DNA of 64,000 nucleotides from the NCBI RefSeq assembly GCF_004339765.1, contig NZ_SMGO01000003.1, positions 124,001 through 188,000 of the forward strand, given 5' to 3'. Made by a program: the position numbers and the translations under genes. Below, piece after piece: positions 1 to 8,067 of this stretch. The notes under the pieces were generated by a model that was not told the origin of the DNA, did no database searches, and worked only from the letters and a program-made list of their open reading frames with translations. Source of the DNA: Albibacterium bauzanense. GTDB lineage: Bacteria > Bacteroidota > Bacteroidia > Sphingobacteriales > Sphingobacteriaceae. Every line of letters starts with the position of its first letter. Position 1 is the first letter of the stretch.

Positions 1-290
1 ACCTTAGGTGAAGCAAACAACAAAGCATTATGTGCTATATCAATAACTTTATCCGCATATTCTGCTCTATTCTTACCTCGTATCAGACTAATTTTGTAGT
101 AGGCCCTCCGATTGTAAGGCATCGCTTGCTTTTGCTTTAACTGCCTGATAGTTTCAAAAATATCAAACACGTTAAAATGGCCAATCTCTTTATGAATGCC
201 TGGCGGCAATAGCATATGAATCTCTTTACCTGTAAAAGCCACTGCTTGCTGATAAAACTCATCAAGCGATGTGTTTTCAATGTTCTTCAT
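1..290 (-). CDS. AraC-family-like transcriptional regulator, N-terminal part (cut by window edge)
   Basis: The reverse strand opens with ATG at 290 and stays open to base 1, so only the first 96 or so residues are present. The translation starts MKNIENTSLDEFYQQ and contains the stretch YYKISLIRGKNRAEYADK. This resembles the N-terminal cupin-like region of Bacteroidota AraC regulators, where a short linker precedes the sensing domain. The helix-turn-helix would lie outside the window, so the assignment rests on N-terminal resemblance only. It is divergent from the Pr6Pr gene at 410, with about 120 bases between the two starts. Confidence 0.5.
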   Translation of the reverse strand, partial: MKNIENTSLDEFYQQAVAFTGKEIHMLLPPGIHKEIGHFNVFDIFETIRQLKQKQAMPYNRRAYYKISLIRGKNRAEYADKVIDIAHNALLFASPK

Positions 291-409
291 GGTGAGCTTC
301 TGTTTGTAAAATTCAAAGGTAAGAAATATTCATAAACTGATGATAGACAAACAACTTAACTATCATGAAGCTGCTGTTTATATAAATAGATTTTACATTA
401 TATTTGTAA

Positions 410-1048
410 ATGGATCAACACAAAACAGTACGCGTTATTGCTACTCTCTGTGCCCTTCTTGTGTGGGCAACAGTAATTCTGCAGTTTATCCTTATTATTC
501 AAAACCGCACCTACCCCGTTCCAGAAACCATTATCCAGTTCTTCAGTTACTTTACAATTCTTACAAACATCCTGGTTGCCTGTTGCTTTACAACGATAGC
601 GATAAAGCGAGAACCATATAAAACTACATTTTTTGCTAATCCAGGAGTATTGGCTGCCACGGTTGTTAATATAACTATCGTTGGAAGTGTTTACAACCTC
701 ATATTACGTGCGTTATGGACGCCTACTGGCCTACAACTTCTTGCAGATGAATTCCTTCATACTATTATCCCTATATTATATATAACATTCTGGCTGATAG
801 CCGTCCCAAAAATTCATTTGCACTGGAGCAGGATATTCAACTGGTTGTACTATCCGCTCGGTTATTTTATTATTATACTTTTTTCAGGTTCTTTATCCGG
901 ATTTTACCCCTACCCTTTTATCAATGTAACAGAGCTAGGATGGTCACAGGTAATCATAAACAGCATCTTCATAACCGCTGCATTTATCTTTTTATCTCTA
1001 CTCATAGTTTTCATTTCAAGAATGATGCAGCGAAACAAGCACTCTTAA
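410..1048 (+). CDS. Pr6Pr family integral membrane protein
   Basis: This 212-residue protein is almost entirely hydrophobic. Roughly six membrane segments are visible, near residues 7-28, 41-63, 75-95, 115-133, 143-165 and 180-205. The short motif YPFINVTELGW between the last two segments is typical of the Pr6Pr / FAR-17a-AIG1-like family of bacterial membrane proteins, which have no firmly established reaction. The start at 410 has no Shine-Dalgarno sequence. A TAnnTTTG-like sequence at 399-406 lies too close to the ATG to be a normal -7 box unless the message is nearly leaderless. Its stop codon shares the bases TTAA with the stop of the convergent gene at 1045. Function is inferred from family resemblance only. 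Confidence 0.7.
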   Translation: MDQHKTVRVIATLCALLVWATVILQFILIIQNRTYPVPETIIQFFSYFTILTNILVACCFTTIAIKREPYKTTFFANPGVLAATVVNITIVGSVYNLILRALWTPTGLQLLADEFLHTIIPILYITFWLIAVPKIHLHWSRIFNWLYYPLGYFIIILFSGSLSGFYPYPFINVTELGWSQVIINSIFITAAFIFLSLLIVFISRMMQRNKHS

Positions 1049-1356
1049 TTTTCGTATCCGCCCATACAACTCATACAGGCATTAGCATATAAATCATACT
1101 CATCGTAGGCAGCACCTATCTTACCAAACAGAGTTATTATTCTGTCTATCCTTATTTTAGCTCCGGTATTTAGAATTAGATAGACTCCGGCATTCTTTTC
1201 CTCTACCATCTCAAGAACGATACCTTTTTCATCAGCAACTTGACCGTTATTATCAAAAAAGAAAACTTTACCCTCGTTCTTTTTATTTATTGCTTCTTCT
1301 ATTGCCTCTTTAAATTCCCAAGAGACAGGAAGATATGATATGTTTTTTGAACTCAT
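1045..1356 (-). CDS. Small protein resembling Rho-binding antiterminator (Rof/YaeO-like)
   Basis: This 103-residue protein has the pattern YLPVSWEFKEAIEEA near residues 8-22. Alternating strands and the segment GAKIRIDRIITLFGKIG follow near residues 65-81. That layout (P-V/I-x-C/W near the start, then strands ending in IRxDRI) resembles the Sm-like fold of the Rof/YaeO family, which binds Rho and blocks termination. Assignment is by pattern only, and a plain hypothetical protein remains possible. The extra C-terminus ANACMSCMGGYEN holds a CxxC pair that classical Rof lacks, which could bind metal or be redox-active. It overlaps the convergent Pr6Pr gene by four bases. Confidence 0.45.
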   Translation of the reverse strand: MSSKNISYLPVSWEFKEAIEEAINKKNEGKVFFFDNNGQVADEKGIVLEMVEEKNAGVYLILNTGAKIRIDRIITLFGKIGAAYDEYDLYANACMSCMGGYEN

Positions 1357-1430
1357 GACTTATTAAATTTCTTTACTATTATATCCTTTACTATATAATA
1401 TATTGAAATAGCTTTTTGTTTTACATCAAG

Positions 1431-1787
1431 CTATATATTCTGACCAAAAGTTAGTAGATTACTATCCGGGTCCAACATCGAAAATTCCCTTTGTCCCCAA
1501 GGTTTTGTTTGCAAATGCCCGTTCGGATGTATACTTAATTTCTTATCAAGCATCGACTGATATAAGGCATCAATATCATCTGTTCGGATATACACCTGTC
1601 CATAATTTTCTTTTGGATCAAGTTCCCTAAATTCAAAGAAATGGATTTGAATGCTATCCTTTTGCACCATTAAATAGCCATCATAGTCAGCATTCCCAAA
1701 TTCCTGAAACCCTAATTTATTTAAGTAAAACTCCCTTGTTGCGGCTTTATCCCGCATTGGTATTTTTGGATTAATATCTGTCAACAT
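1431..1787 (-). CDS. VOC-superfamily (glyoxalase/bleomycin-resistance-like) protein
   Basis: This is a soluble protein of about 118 residues with the paired beta-alpha-beta-beta-beta layout of the VOC fold. The first half starts INPKIPMRDKAATREFYLNK and continues LGFQEFGN, and the second half has VYIRTDDIDALYQSM. It ends FSMLDPDSNLLTFGQ, the usual closing strand of bleomycin-resistance-like members. An earlier in-frame ATG at 1832 would add 15 residues of non-family sequence. The ATG at 1787 is preferred because the family fold starts immediately after it. The substrate cannot be told from the sequence. Members include antibiotic-binding proteins, lyases and many of unknown role. Confidence 0.7.
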   Translation of the reverse strand: MLTDINPKIPMRDKAATREFYLNKLGFQEFGNADYDGYLMVQKDSIQIHFFEFRELDPKENYGQVYIRTDDIDALYQSMLDKKLSIHPNGHLQTKPWGQREFSMLDPDSNLLTFGQNI

Positions 1788-1891
1788 ATTCTTTGAGCTT
1801 TTGTTAAAATTACTAATACTAAAAATATACACAACAAATAAATTGTATATATTTTACCAAACTTCTAACTTTAAGCTTAAGACTAAAGAGA

Positions 1892-2512
1892 ATGAATAAC
1901 CAATTGGCAGCTAACGGTATCGAATTTGCAAATAAATATCATCCTTTATTTCAAAACAATTCTTCATATTTAAATGGAGTAAATAGTATTTCTATAATAG
2001 AGATCCTTACTCCATTAGGTCCTATGTTAGCTGGTGCCACATCAGAAGGCATTTGTTTATTAGAATTCGTTAACCGGGTTAAATTGGGAAAAGAATTTAT
2101 TGAACTACAAGAATTGCTTAATGCAGCGATATTGCCTGGAAGAAACAAACACCTGGATCAATTAGAAAGTGAGCTCAATGAGTATTTCAAAGGAGAGCTA
2201 AAAGCATTTTCTGTACCATTACATACACCCGGCAATGAATTCTCGAAATCAGTTTGGAAAACTTTACAAGAGATCCCCTATGGAAAAACCATCTCTTATA
2301 AAGAACAGGCAGAGATGATGAATAACCCAAAAGCGATCCGTGCAATTGCATCAACCAATGGTCGAAACAGATTAGCAATCGTCATTCCCTGCCATCGCGT
2401 AATCGGCAGCAATGGAACCATGACGGGTTATGCTGCAGGAGTAGAAAAGAAAAAATGGTTACTTAGATTTGAACTGGAACATTCAGAAAAAGAAGAGGGC
2501 TACCTATTTTAA
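1892..2512 (+). CDS. ogt: Methylated-DNA--protein-cysteine S-methyltransferase (O6-alkylguanine repair)
   Basis: This suicide repair protein transfers the alkyl group from O6-alkylguanine in DNA to its own cysteine. The active-site motif PCHRV is at residues 166-170, so Cys167 is the acceptor. The helix-turn-helix DNA-binding segment precedes it: IPYGKTISYKEQAE, then ASTNGRN at about residues 154-160. The usual trailing glycine-rich segment is GYAAGVEKKKWLL. The length of 206 is about 30 residues longer at the N-terminus than a minimal Ogt. The extra piece has no recognisable domain and is not the AraC helix-turn-helix of Ada fusions. The start is supported by AAAGAGA just before the ATG. The gene converges with the 2556-5273 gene. 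Confidence 0.9.
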   Translation: MNNQLAANGIEFANKYHPLFQNNSSYLNGVNSISIIEILTPLGPMLAGATSEGICLLEFVNRVKLGKEFIELQELLNAAILPGRNKHLDQLESELNEYFKGELKAFSVPLHTPGNEFSKSVWKTLQEIPYGKTISYKEQAEMMNNPKAIRAIASTNGRNRLAIVIPCHRVIGSNGTMTGYAAGVEKKKWLLRFELEHSEKEEGYLF

Positions 2513-2555
2513 ATGGCAGCCCTCAAATACATATCTTTATCACTCTCTTAGCCTC

Positions 2556-5273
2556 TTATTCAACCTGATAGCGATAAACAGACCTTCCAATGTGGCCATC
2601 TTCATCAATACCTTCAACCACTACACGAAAAGTTCCCTTACCGTCAGAGTTAAAATATTCAAAAGTTAAATCCCCTTTTTCATCTGTTAAAAGGTAAGGA
2701 TTCCAATAAATAGTGGTTCTGTTATCTCTTGATTGCAAAGTAGTTTGAGGACCACTATATTTCGGCACATAAAATTGTCTTTCAGCACTATATCCATTCG
2801 GCATAAAGGTCATTATATTAGTTGGAGGAAAAAGATCAGCTAAATCCTGTGCACTCACCTTCGTCTTCTTAATCTCCTTCATATTTATTACCAATACCCC
2901 ATTTGTCCTATTTCTAGAATTGATCCCACTCACACCATCATTCATAAAAACCTCTATAGATTCAATTCCCTCTACCTGTATACCCATGAGGTAATTAACG
3001 TCTACCTGCAAACCATTCGCATAAATTTCTATTGGAAGTCTATTCCCAGTATTATAAGATCTACTTAAATATAATAATCTATCCACATAGGTGAGTCCCA
3101 TACTTCCCGTCAAACAACCTATTAATTCATTACAACCTTTAAGTTGATCGCCCTTATAAAGATAATCTGCCTGCATACTTAAGCCCGTAAGTGCTCCATA
3201 ATCAGCATGACTCGGTGCTCTTGCAGCTCTTCCTTCAATGGTCACTTCTCTTAACAAAAAGCCTGAACTATTTTGAAGCTTACTATTTTGAAGATAAGTT
3301 TCCAATGCACTGTCAATATTTATAATCTCATCGGGCGCACTTGCACTTATATCTGGTTGAGGAAAAGGTTCTCCATCCGTCATGATCATTAAATTCTCAG
3401 AATTCAAATTATTACGGGCATTAATAACCACTTCAACTGAATCTTGAAAAGCCAGATCCGTAAAACTAAAACGTCCTTTATCATCAGTCTTTCCATCCTT
3501 ATAAAATGATCTTTCAGGAATTTGTAAAAGCAACCTTCCATTCGTTAAGGGCATTCCATCTTTCCTTCTAATCATTCCCGAAACGGCTAAGCTTTTCTCT
3601 GGCAAATATGAAATAGCTGGTGGCTTATTAGTCAATACATCATTGTAAGTATACCTCCGATAACCCTGAGTTAGCATTAATAAATCTAAATCCGATAGCT
3701 TTTTACTATTTACATCATGAAAATAGTAATTAGGCTCTTCAATATAGCCCTCAATATCAGAACTTAAAAGCAAACTACTTAATATGGTTGTTTCCTTATC
3801 TTCATTAACCGGCACTTTGCTTTCATCAATAACTGCTACAGAAAAACTTCCTAAAGAAGGTTCTCCTGCTGAACTTGTATTCAATTTCATTTGAACTTTC
3901 TGCCTTTGAGTATACTTTGGAAGATCCGAAGTCAGATTCATAGTAAGAGAATCGGCCTGCTTAATAAAAGCAATCCGCTCACTAAGAATATTTCCAGAAG
4001 ACGATAAAATGCTTAACTGAGCAATACCCGTTGGAAAGTTTTTCTTTGGAATAGAGCCTGAATATTCTTGGTTTCGCAATACACTCTGCGCTGCATAATA
4101 AACAATGCCTCCATTCCGGCCAATAATATAAAACCCTGAATTATAGTTCTTCTCAAGATAGGAACGATTAGCACGTATAACAAACTTCAAATTCGTTAAA
4201 TCACTATTATCAACCGAAACACTAATGCCCTCTGCTTTCACAGTTGGCAACTTAAAGGTCCCTTTAGTTCCGTCTGCAAATTCAACATTTGCAAAATAAG
4301 TCTTATTGCTCCCAGGGGTAAACAAGAACTTACCCATACCTAAATGCTGAGAAGATATCTCAGCAACCGAGTTTCCTTCTGCATCCACAACCGTACCCTT
4401 CAATTCAACACCCAAACCATCCGAACGTAAAGCTTTAAAAGCCACTTCAGATGGTAAGTCAGCAATCAAATCGCCGCCTTCTGGAAAGAATTGAATATCA
4501 TTCTGTAAAACAGCTGTCTTCAACGGAAAACTAACATTTACAGGTTTCGCTTTCCCTATTTCAACAGTTGCCACAAGCTGCCCGCTTCTCAAATCCACAT
4601 CTTTAGAACTACTAAACTCAATATTCAATAAACCCTTAGCATCCGTATCTCCTCTTCCCCTGCTTATACGTTCATAATCAACAATAACCTCCCAGTTTAC
4701 TCTACGGTTACTTAAAGGCACATTATCTTCGTTTTTAAATAAAACCTGAGCATTCACCTTTACATTCTTATCAGTAGCGGTACTATTAAATGTTATATTT
4801 GTACTTATATCCTTATTAATCGCATTCCCAACAAGCAAATTTTTGGAAAAGAAATAATTCGAATTAAAGTTTAACATCCATCTCGTATAAGCTCTAATGT
4901 GGTAGTTACCTTGTTTAAAAGATGCATCAGAAATCGGAATACTACCTGGTGCAACACCATTCATTACTGGGATCTTAATACTTTCAACGATCGAATCCTT
5001 GCTACTTAATATATCTACGTAAACAATCTTGCTTAATTCTGATGGTATATTTTGAATTGAAGTCAAATATGCCTTAAACCAAATGGTATCACCCACAGCA
5101 TAATAAGGCTTATCAAAATGAAGGTATACTTTCTCTAAAGGGATATCTGTAACCTGCTTATTAACTTTTTCAACAATAGTAGTTACCGGAATACTGTCCT
5201 GCTGTGAAAATGCGGGAAGCCAAAAAACAGTAAGTAAGGATAAAATCGAAAACAGTCTAATATACTTCATCAT
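2556..5273 (-). CDS. Large exported protein with MG2-like and TonB-plug-like domains
   Basis: This 905-residue protein begins with a signal peptide ending near AFSQQ (residue 24). Residues about 40-150 hold LEKVYLHFDKPYYAVGDTIW, the opening strand pattern of MG2 domains in alpha-2-macroglobulin-like proteins. Around residues 560-620 is a carboxypeptidase-regulatory-like beta sandwich (LAVSGMIRRKDGMPLTNG). Around 690-800 is a segment like the TonB receptor plug (IEIYANGLQVDVNYLMGI, then IESIEVFMNDG). The C-terminus, about 840-905, looks like another macroglobulin-type domain. No barrel is present, so it is not a transporter. Bacteroidota carry many such proteins with no settled role, probably at the cell surface. 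It starts 5 bases after the AraC regulator stop, so the two are one operon. Confidence 0.75.
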   Translation of the reverse strand: MMKYIRLFSILSLLTVFWLPAFSQQDSIPVTTIVEKVNKQVTDIPLEKVYLHFDKPYYAVGDTIWFKAYLTSIQNIPSELSKIVYVDILSSKDSIVESIKIPVMNGVAPGSIPISDASFKQGNYHIRAYTRWMLNFNSNYFFSKNLLVGNAINKDISTNITFNSTATDKNVKVNAQVLFKNEDNVPLSNRRVNWEVIVDYERISRGRGDTDAKGLLNIEFSSSKDVDLRSGQLVATVEIGKAKPVNVSFPLKTAVLQNDIQFFPEGGDLIADLPSEVAFKALRSDGLGVELKGTVVDAEGNSVAEISSQHLGMGKFLFTPGSNKTYFANVEFADGTKGTFKLPTVKAEGISVSVDNSDLTNLKFVIRANRSYLEKNYNSGFYIIGRNGGIVYYAAQSVLRNQEYSGSIPKKNFPTGIAQLSILSSSGNILSERIAFIKQADSLTMNLTSDLPKYTQRQKVQMKLNTSSAGEPSLGSFSVAVIDESKVPVNEDKETTILSSLLLSSDIEGYIEEPNYYFHDVNSKKLSDLDLLMLTQGYRRYTYNDVLTNKPPAISYLPEKSLAVSGMIRRKDGMPLTNGRLLLQIPERSFYKDGKTDDKGRFSFTDLAFQDSVEVVINARNNLNSENLMIMTDGEPFPQPDISASAPDEIINIDSALETYLQNSKLQNSSGFLLREVTIEGRAARAPSHADYGALTGLSMQADYLYKGDQLKGCNELIGCLTGSMGLTYVDRLLYLSRSYNTGNRLPIEIYANGLQVDVNYLMGIQVEGIESIEVFMNDGVSGINSRNRTNGVLVINMKEIKKTKVSAQDLADLFPPTNIMTFMPNGYSAERQFYVPKYSGPQTTLQSRDNRTTIYWNPYLLTDEKGDLTFEYFNSDGKGTFRVVVEGIDEDGHIGRSVYRYQVE

Positions 5274-5278
5274 AAATA

Positions 5279-6190
5279 TTAAAAATCACTCTCTCGAAAA
5301 GATTTGGGAGAAAGCCCGGTTTGTCTTTTAAAATATTTCCCGAAAAAAGATTGATCACTAAAATGGAGCCGTTCAGCAATCTGACCAATACTTAATTGAG
5401 ATTTGCTCAATAAAAACTTTGCCTCCAAGATAACAAGATCATTTATAATTTCACTAGCATTTTTTCCAGAATATTCTTTAACCACCTCCGTTAAGTACTT
5501 GGCAGATACATTTAATTGGTCTGCATAGGTCTTAACCGTACGAATTTCTCTAAACTGATGCTGTGCAAGGTTACTGAATTTAATTACCAAACTTTCCTGG
5601 CGAGAGAAGCTTAAACGCGTCATTTGTGTATACTTTTGTGCCAAGGCCCCTATCTCAAAGAGAAAAATATAAAACCCATGGATAAGTATTTCCTTTCCAT
5701 AAGGATGAATTGCATATTTCTTAGTACGTTCAACTAATAGTCTGATCTGTCGCTTAACAAGAGCTGCATCTTCAGGTATCAAGTCCCATACCGGAAAGAA
5801 TTTCGAAGAAAAATAACTAAATACTTCAGAGGTACCTTCAGGCAAGCCAATTTCTGCAATAAAATCGCTTGTAAAACTAAGCCCGGAAATAGATAAGGAT
5901 TGATTCTCAGGTAAAGGCCCTAATAACATATTAGGAGATATATGGATCAAACTGTTCTCTTTGATTGCTATATCTTCCATATTTAAGCTAATTTCTCCCT
6001 GCCCTTCGGTTACCACAAAAATGGACATAAAGTCTGAACGAAAATTCCCTTTTAAATCAGCTCCTCTACAAACATTAAACTCTTCAATAACTGAAAAGCC
6101 ATTCATAACCGTATGTCCAAACTTTACCCTAGTATGGTTCAAGTCCGCCATCTGGTATACTTCGTTCATAATCTTAGTGCTATCATTCAT
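5279..6190 (-). CDS. AraC-family transcriptional regulator
   Basis: This protein is about 303 residues from the ATG at 6190. The last 95 residues form the double helix-turn-helix. The first helix pair is KTYADQLNVSAKYLTEVVKE and the second is SIGQIAERLHFSDQSFFGKY, ending FKRQTGLSPKSFRES. The N-terminal 180 residues look like the cupin-type sensing domain of Bacteroidota AraC proteins. An in-frame TTG at 6217 could extend it by nine residues. The ATG at 6190, preceded by GAGAG, is preferred. It is co-transcribed with the MG2/plug protein downstream and divergent from the efflux operon at 6715. It is therefore the natural candidate to bind the motifs in the shared upstream region. The effector is unknown. 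Confidence 0.88.
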   Translation of the reverse strand: MNDSTKIMNEVYQMADLNHTRVKFGHTVMNGFSVIEEFNVCRGADLKGNFRSDFMSIFVVTEGQGEISLNMEDIAIKENSLIHISPNMLLGPLPENQSLSISGLSFTSDFIAEIGLPEGTSEVFSYFSSKFFPVWDLIPEDAALVKRQIRLLVERTKKYAIHPYGKEILIHGFYIFLFEIGALAQKYTQMTRLSFSRQESLVIKFSNLAQHQFREIRTVKTYADQLNVSAKYLTEVVKEYSGKNASEIINDLVILEAKFLLSKSQLSIGQIAERLHFSDQSFFGKYFKRQTGLSPKSFRESDF

Positions 6191-6447
6191 AAATCTCTCA
6201 ATTAGACCATCATTCAATCTCGCAAAAATACTTTAATCTTCTTCAATAGATCTAAAAAAACAACTCTTTAAATTAATTTACATTATATTAACAATGTTAA
6301 TTCAATATCAAATTGGTCATTTATACCTATCAAAGCTTTAACAATACAATATACCTTTACTCAAAAAAATATTTTTGGTAGACTGTTAATTTTCATTACT
6401 TTTACCCAATCATTAATATAATTAACTATTATACTCTTTTTTAGGTG

Positions 6448-6455
6448 CAAAGATA
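6448..6455 (-). promoter_or_regulatory. Possible -7 box toward the AraC operon
   Basis: The reverse strand reads TATCTTTG, matching the Bacteroidota -7 consensus TAnnTTTG. No clear TTTG lies 19-20 bases upstream. Instead the upstream side runs through the inverted repeat at 6454-6485, with an operator-like motif beyond it. If used, the message would have a leader of about 255 bases. A second reverse-strand TAnnTTTG (TATTTTTG, 6224-6231) also lacks a -33 partner. Confidence 0.35.
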
Positions 6456-6485
6456 TCAACTAACTTTTCCACTAAAAGGTTGATA
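6454..6485. repeat. Bulged inverted repeat upstream of efflux operon
   Basis: TATCAAC-taa-CTTTT at 6454-6468 is complementary to AAAAGGTTGATA at 6474-6485. This makes twelve pairs with a three-base bulge and a five-base loop. It overlaps the reverse-strand TATCTTTG box and has no following T-run. An operator dyad is as likely as an RNA hairpin. Confidence 0.5.
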
Positions 6486-6488
6486 ATT

Positions 6489-6515
6489 CGTATAAGTTGG
6501 TCTATATAACTTATT
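6489..6515 (-). promoter_or_regulatory. Operator-like motif, copy 2 (inverted)
   Basis: Read on the reverse strand from 6515 this gives AATAAGTTATATAGACCAAC. It matches copy 1 at 6568 (AATAAGTCAAATAGACCAAA) at 17 of 20 positions. The two face each other across about 52 bases. This copy is itself partly dyadic (ATAAGTT ... AACTTAT). Such paired sites are typical of AraC regulators, and the neighbouring gene is one, but the link is inference. Confidence 0.5.
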
Positions 6516-6567
6516 TTTTCAATTATAGTCTATTTCTCCTATGTCACCCGAAACTAATTTTAGTTAA

Positions 6568-6600
6568 AATAAGTCAAATAGACCAAAACAACCGACAAGC
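6568..6600 (+). promoter_or_regulatory. Operator-like motif, copy 1
   Basis: The sequence AATAAGTCAAATAGACCAAA is followed by ACAACCGACAA. The same layout recurs at 16091-16122 with about 22 of 30 matching positions. It ends 12 bases before the TAATTTTG box at 6612, occupying the place where a -33 element would be. That is the usual position for an activator that replaces a weak -33 element. Confidence 0.55.
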
Positions 6601-6611
6601 AAGCCTTTTTT

Positions 6612-6619
6612 TAATTTTG
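6612..6619 (+). promoter_or_regulatory. Probable -7 box of the tolC-adaptor-RND operon
   Basis: TAATTTTG fits TAnnTTTG. No TTG lies 17-23 bases upstream, because operator-like copy 1 covers that stretch. This is consistent with an activator-dependent promoter. The leader to the ATG at 6715 would be about 90 bases. Confidence 0.45.
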
Positions 6620-6714
6620 ATTTTTAGCGTTCTTTGCGCTTCATTTTTAGCAAAACAATATAGGAAGGCTAGTAGTTTATAGTCTCATTACATCTAAAGA
6701 AACAAATCATATTA

Positions 6715-8058
6715 ATGAAAAATCGTAAAGAAATCTTCGTATATATAGGACTAATTGCACTTCTATTACCCGGTCTGGCGCAAGCACAAGTCAACAGCCC
6801 AACTCTTCAAAATGCAACGCTACCACAACTTGTAGAATATGCCTTAAAAAACAAACCTGAAATTAAACAAGCTTTAATCGATGAAGAGATTGGAGAACGC
6901 GATATCAATTCAGCTCTTTCGGGTTGGTTACCGCAGATCACGGCAAATGCTGATCTTAATCATACATTAAAGCAACAAGTTAGTCCGCTTACCATTGGTG
7001 GGGAGACCTCCTATATAAGTATGGGTTCTAAAAACTCATCCAATATTACTTTGCAGGCTGATCAAAAAATCTTAGACGCCGGACTAATCCAAGCTTCTAA
7101 ATCGGTTAAATACTACCGTCAGCAGTATGATTTAAATACTGAAAAGCAAGTCATCAATACCATTGTCGGTGTAAGTAAAGCTTATTACGATATTTTAACA
7201 AGCCAGGAACAGCTTAAAATAGTTTCTGAAAATATCAATCGCTTAGAAAAGCAATTCCAAGACGCAAAAGCACAATACGAAGTTGGTTTAGTAGATAAAA
7301 CTGATTTTCAACGTGCTCAAATTAGCTTAAGCAATTCAAAAGCAGATCTAAGAAGAACAGAAGAGCTTTTGAAATATAAATATGCTTACTTAAAAGCACT
7401 TATAGGCTACGATGCAGATAAAGACTTAAGCTTATCGTTCAACGGACAAGAAATGGAACAAAATGTATTGTTAGATACGACCGATATACTGAATTATCAA
7501 AATCGGGTTGAATTCCGCGAGCTTCAAACTCAAAAACAACTTCAACAAATCAATACCAACTATAATAAGTTACAGTTCTTACCAAGCCTATCGGGTTTTG
7601 TTAATTATAGCTGGGCTTTTAATAACAACGATTTTGGAAATCTATATGATCAATCTTATCCAGGATCCATTGTTGGATTAAGGTTGTCTATTCCAATCTT
7701 TCAGGGAACAAAACGAATTCAGGAAATTAAGAAATCACAACTTCTCGAAGAGCGCATCGACTTAGATCTGATCAATACCAAAAATCAAATCAATAGCCAA
7801 TACGAACAAGCCATGGCTTCTTACAAAGCAAACTTAAACGACTGGAGAACAGCAAAAGAAAATGTTGAGATCTCAGAAGAAGTTTACAACACCATTAAAT
7901 TACAATATGATGAAGGTATAAAAGCATATTTAGATCTAATGACCTCTGAAACCGATCTTAGAACGGCTCAGCTAAATTATCTAAATACATTATACAGCTT
8001 ACTTTCAGCAAAACTAGACGTACAACAAGCATTAGGCACCATTTCATTAAATCAATAA
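6715..8058 (+). CDS. TolC-family outer-membrane efflux protein
   Basis: This 447-residue protein has a signal peptide ending at AQAQ (residue 25). Two similar halves follow, rich in long amphipathic helices (LPQLVEYALKNKPEIKQALI near residue 38, AQLNYLNTLYSLLSAKLDVQ near the end). This is the trimeric outer-membrane channel of an RND tripartite pump, joining the periplasm to the outside. It has no lipobox cysteine, unlike the OMF of the second pump at 34772. It is the first gene of a three-gene operon, followed by the adaptor after 9 bases. The upstream region contains operator-like motifs shared with the AraC gene. Confidence 0.9.
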   Translation: MKNRKEIFVYIGLIALLLPGLAQAQVNSPTLQNATLPQLVEYALKNKPEIKQALIDEEIGERDINSALSGWLPQITANADLNHTLKQQVSPLTIGGETSYISMGSKNSSNITLQADQKILDAGLIQASKSVKYYRQQYDLNTEKQVINTIVGVSKAYYDILTSQEQLKIVSENINRLEKQFQDAKAQYEVGLVDKTDFQRAQISLSNSKADLRRTEELLKYKYAYLKALIGYDADKDLSLSFNGQEMEQNVLLDTTDILNYQNRVEFRELQTQKQLQQINTNYNKLQFLPSLSGFVNYSWAFNNNDFGNLYDQSYPGSIVGLRLSIPIFQGTKRIQEIKKSQLLEERIDLDLINTKNQINSQYEQAMASYKANLNDWRTAKENVEISEEVYNTIKLQYDEGIKAYLDLMTSETDLRTAQLNYLNTLYSLLSAKLDVQQALGTISLNQ

Positions 8059-8067
8059 CATATAGCA

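Larger units (their letters stand above)
6191..6714. other. Long regulatory intergenic region between AraC regulator and efflux operon
   Basis: This gap of about 520 bases is very AT-rich and has no credible gene. It holds a 12-bp inverted repeat with a 3-base bulge (6454-6485). It also holds two copies of an operator-like motif in opposite orientation (6489-6515 and 6568-6600), a reverse-strand TATCTTTG (6448-6455) and a forward TAATTTTG (6612-6619). A weaker TTGGTCA half-site lies at 6313-6319. The size and content suggest control of both flanking operons from here. Confidence 0.6.

Noticed and set aside
399-406. TATATTTG as promoter of the Pr6Pr gene
   Set aside because: Only four bases from the ATG, so the transcript would start inside the gene; kept only as a note.
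340-621. 93-codon forward frame overlapping the Pr6Pr gene start
   Set aside because: It overlaps the membrane protein gene in another phase and shows no protein-like pattern.
6497-6682. 61-codon forward frame before the TolC gene
   Set aside because: It starts with TTG, covers the operator-like motifs and the likely -7 box, and has no family resemblance.
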